Below are positions 53,267 through 54,871 of a stretch of 54,871 bases of DNA, piece after piece. The notes under the pieces are model-generated. The model worked only from the letters and a program-made list of their open reading frames with translations. It was not told the DNA's origin and did not search any database. Source of the DNA: Nemertoderma westbladi. Lineage: Eukaryota; Xenacoelomorpha; Nemertodermatida; Nemertodermatidae. The DNA lies in assembly GCA_032718475.1 (NCBI GenBank), contig JAUCBJ010008311.1:1-54871 (forward strand), given 5' to 3'. The position numbers and the translations under genes are program-made. Within the stretch, counting starts at the first letter, position 1; the number at the start of each line of letters is the position of its first letter.

Positions 53267-54871
53267 ATGTCTGACACTCAGCAAAACCTGTCGGACAGTC
53301 TGATCGAGACCACTATCTGTGATTCCGATAGGAGAGTGGAGCGTATAATAGAGAAGTTCGGCTCACCTCCTACCGTAAAAAGGGTCATCCCTCCAGTAGT
53401 ATCAGACCCTAGGCTAGTCCACCATAGGTCCATCATAGGCACTCGGGCACAGGTAAAACGGGACCAAGAGGCAGCTGTCCTATCGCAGCAACATCTTGGT
53501 CAAGAACCTACTTCCCAGAGACCGGATAGCTCCAGCAGTTCGGATACTGTAGGGTTAACTCCCGAACATGGAGTGCAGATGGCTGATACCGTCTACTCGG
53601 ACCCCCTTCTTACTCTTCCTGCTGCAGTACTGACTACTATACTCCTTGCGGTGGAAGAACATCAAACCGACTGGGCGAAGAATAGGCAAGCGACCCAAGA
53701 TGATTACGCGGGATACGCCAGGGAAGAATTGAGATCTATTGTTGAATCACAATGGAACTTTCCCGGACTCGGACTTCCGTTTGATATGTCCGAGGCTACT
53801 TGGGAAGATATACACAGGATGGGAGTGGCAAAAGATACAATGGATCCAGCTGTTTGGAAGAGGTCGGCAGCAGGATATGTGCAGGGATTCTTCGGATCCT
53901 TGGAGCGATTGGAGGAACAACTGTTTCGACAACCTCACGGACCTCAAGAGCAGGAAGAACTGCTATATCACATACGCGAAAGAACCTTACGCATTCGACT
54001 AATCCTCTCAGCCTTTGAGGAAACTTCCAAAAGAAGACAGGATACGTCGCTGCAGGTTGCTGTCAAAACTTGGCTACATCGAGTAGATCGCAAAGTACAG
54101 GAAACAGCCCAGTGGAAATCCCAGCTGGCTGAGAGATCAATCTATGAGGAACCAACTGATGTCACCGAACCAACTGATGTCACCCTTGCTCAAGAGAAAA
54201 GCGAAGAGGCCGCCGAGAAACCGCGAACTAGAGACGCTATCGACATTTATTTGTCCGACTATCAGCGATTCCTAGGAGACGAAGAGTTGAGAAGACGGCT
54301 ACATGGACTTTCCCCTAATAGTGAGGGAACCAAGCTTATACTGGATGCGATCGATACTGAGATGATAGCTGCAAACCAAGCTGAATGTGATGAAAAACTT
54401 CGTCTCACTAGAGTCCGAGAAGAACAAATAAAGAAAAGAAGGATAGAGGAACAAAAAACGGCGGCTGTGGCGTTGGCTGTAGCAGAGGCAGAGGCAGAAA
54501 GTAAAGCCACAAAGGCGGTGGCAAAGGCAGAGGCAGAGGCAGAAGTAGAAGCAAAAAGAAAAGTGGCAAAGGCAGTGGCAGAAGCAGAAAGGAGAGCATC
54601 TGAGCAGACTACTCAACTGGAGTTAGAAAATCTGCAAGAGACGCAAGACAGTATAAATAAACAGTATACTGCTAATCAGATGCAGATGATGAGAAAATCT
54701 ACTCCCAAGCGCCAAGGGTACACATCATCGGAGGAAGGCGATACTACATACCCTGAAGGCGGAGGCGATAGATCTTATCTAAGTAGGCGTAGAAAAACAT
54801 ATTACCGTCGTAAATTGCCTGACTTGCCCCCAGCTGTTAAAAGACAGCTAACTAGCACAGATTTAGGTAGA
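53267..54871 (+). CDS. BEL/Pao gag N-terminal region (partial, runs off the right edge)
   Basis: Open for 535 codons from ATG 53267 (MSDTQQNLSDSLIE) to the window end. It resembles the N-terminal part of the left-hand polyprotein: IRLILSAFEETSKRRQDTSL against IRLILSAFHEMASRYNDSKL, and AIDIYLSDYQRFLGDEELRR...LHGLSPNSEGTK against its AISRYLGSYIKTVGETELRT segment. After about residue 380 comes a coiled coil rich in Ala, Glu and Lys (AVAEAEAESKATKAVAKAEA), then a basic stretch RRKTYYRRKLPDLPP. Protease, RT and integrase would follow outside the window. The two copies are clearly diverged, so they are different subfamilies or old relatives. Confidence 0.85.
   Translation, partial: MSDTQQNLSDSLIETTICDSDRRVERIIEKFGSPPTVKRVIPPVVSDPRLVHHRSIIGTRAQVKRDQEAAVLSQQHLGQEPTSQRPDSSSSSDTVGLTPEHGVQMADTVYSDPLLTLPAAVLTTILLAVEEHQTDWAKNRQATQDDYAGYAREELRSIVESQWNFPGLGLPFDMSEATWEDIHRMGVAKDTMDPAVWKRSAAGYVQGFFGSLERLEEQLFRQPHGPQEQEELLYHIRERTLRIRLILSAFEETSKRRQDTSLQVAVKTWLHRVDRKVQETAQWKSQLAERSIYEEPTDVTEPTDVTLAQEKSEEAAEKPRTRDAIDIYLSDYQRFLGDEELRRRLHGLSPNSEGTKLILDAIDTEMIAANQAECDEKLRLTRVREEQIKKRRIEEQKTAAVALAVAEAEAESKATKAVAKAEAEAEVEAKRKVAKAVAEAERRASEQTTQLELENLQETQDSINKQYTANQMQMMRKSTPKRQGYTSSEEGDTTYPEGGGDRSYLSRRRKTYYRRKLPDLPPAVKRQLTSTDLGR

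Noticed and set aside
53739-54018. Short overlapping frames on both strands
   Set aside because: They are out-of-frame shadows of the gag frame starting at 53267.

Overview
The window is animal nuclear DNA. It has split genes with GT...AG introns, three animal gene families (a choline transporter-like SLC44, an SVOP-like transporter, glutathione synthetase), BEL/Pao, LINE and piggyBac transposons, and very little unique sequence. The frequent words TAGGCCTAC and ACCGGTAC would suit a marine invertebrate, but I cannot name the species. There is no operon, bacterial ribosome-binding site or CRISPR array.

Left end (1-9465): the 5' part of a BEL/Pao LTR retrotransposon on the minus strand, an uninterrupted 2214-codon frame leaving the left edge, preceded by about 2.8 kb of leader/LTR-like DNA. 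9466-10671 is a foldback element with arms of 15-bp C/G-rich repeats. 11484-17543 holds the last seven exons of an SLC44A1-like gene on the plus strand. It is easy to miss because each exon is short. Its introns carry an inverted-repeat element around a tRNA-like sequence, a piggyBac remnant inserted at TTAA inside one arm of it, a decayed LINE tail and an old RTE-like LINE fragment.

Middle (17.8-37.8 kb): a TIR-ended dispersed repeat, a 40-bp satellite, an intronless SVOP-like gene with a disrupted first frame (minus), a second foldback element, a truncated LINE, an 8.6-kb satellite of about 200 copies of a 43-bp unit with higher-order structure, and a complete two-exon glutathione synthetase gene (minus). 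Upstream of the latter are a possible unknown exon and a cluster of TTCnnGAA palindromes.

Right part (37.8-54.9 kb): a 5.6-kb two-ORF LINE (plus) sits inside an older RTE-like LINE (minus). Both insertions are bounded by exact target-site duplications (6 bp and 12 bp). Then come a decayed reading frame with two CxxC pairs, another copy of the dispersed repeat, a 0.6-kb MITE with 65-70 bp TIRs, and a repeat-rich leader running into a second BEL/Pao gag (plus) that leaves the right edge. The two BEL/Pao elements point away from each other and share an unusually long N-terminal gag region.

The host genes are unrelated in function, and most of the window is layered mobile DNA. The best candidates for something new are the tRNA-in-inverted-repeat element, the 15-bp-repeat foldback family, the structured 43-bp satellite, the identical 101-bp duplicate in the BEL leader, and the TTCnnGAA cluster upstream of glutathione synthetase.
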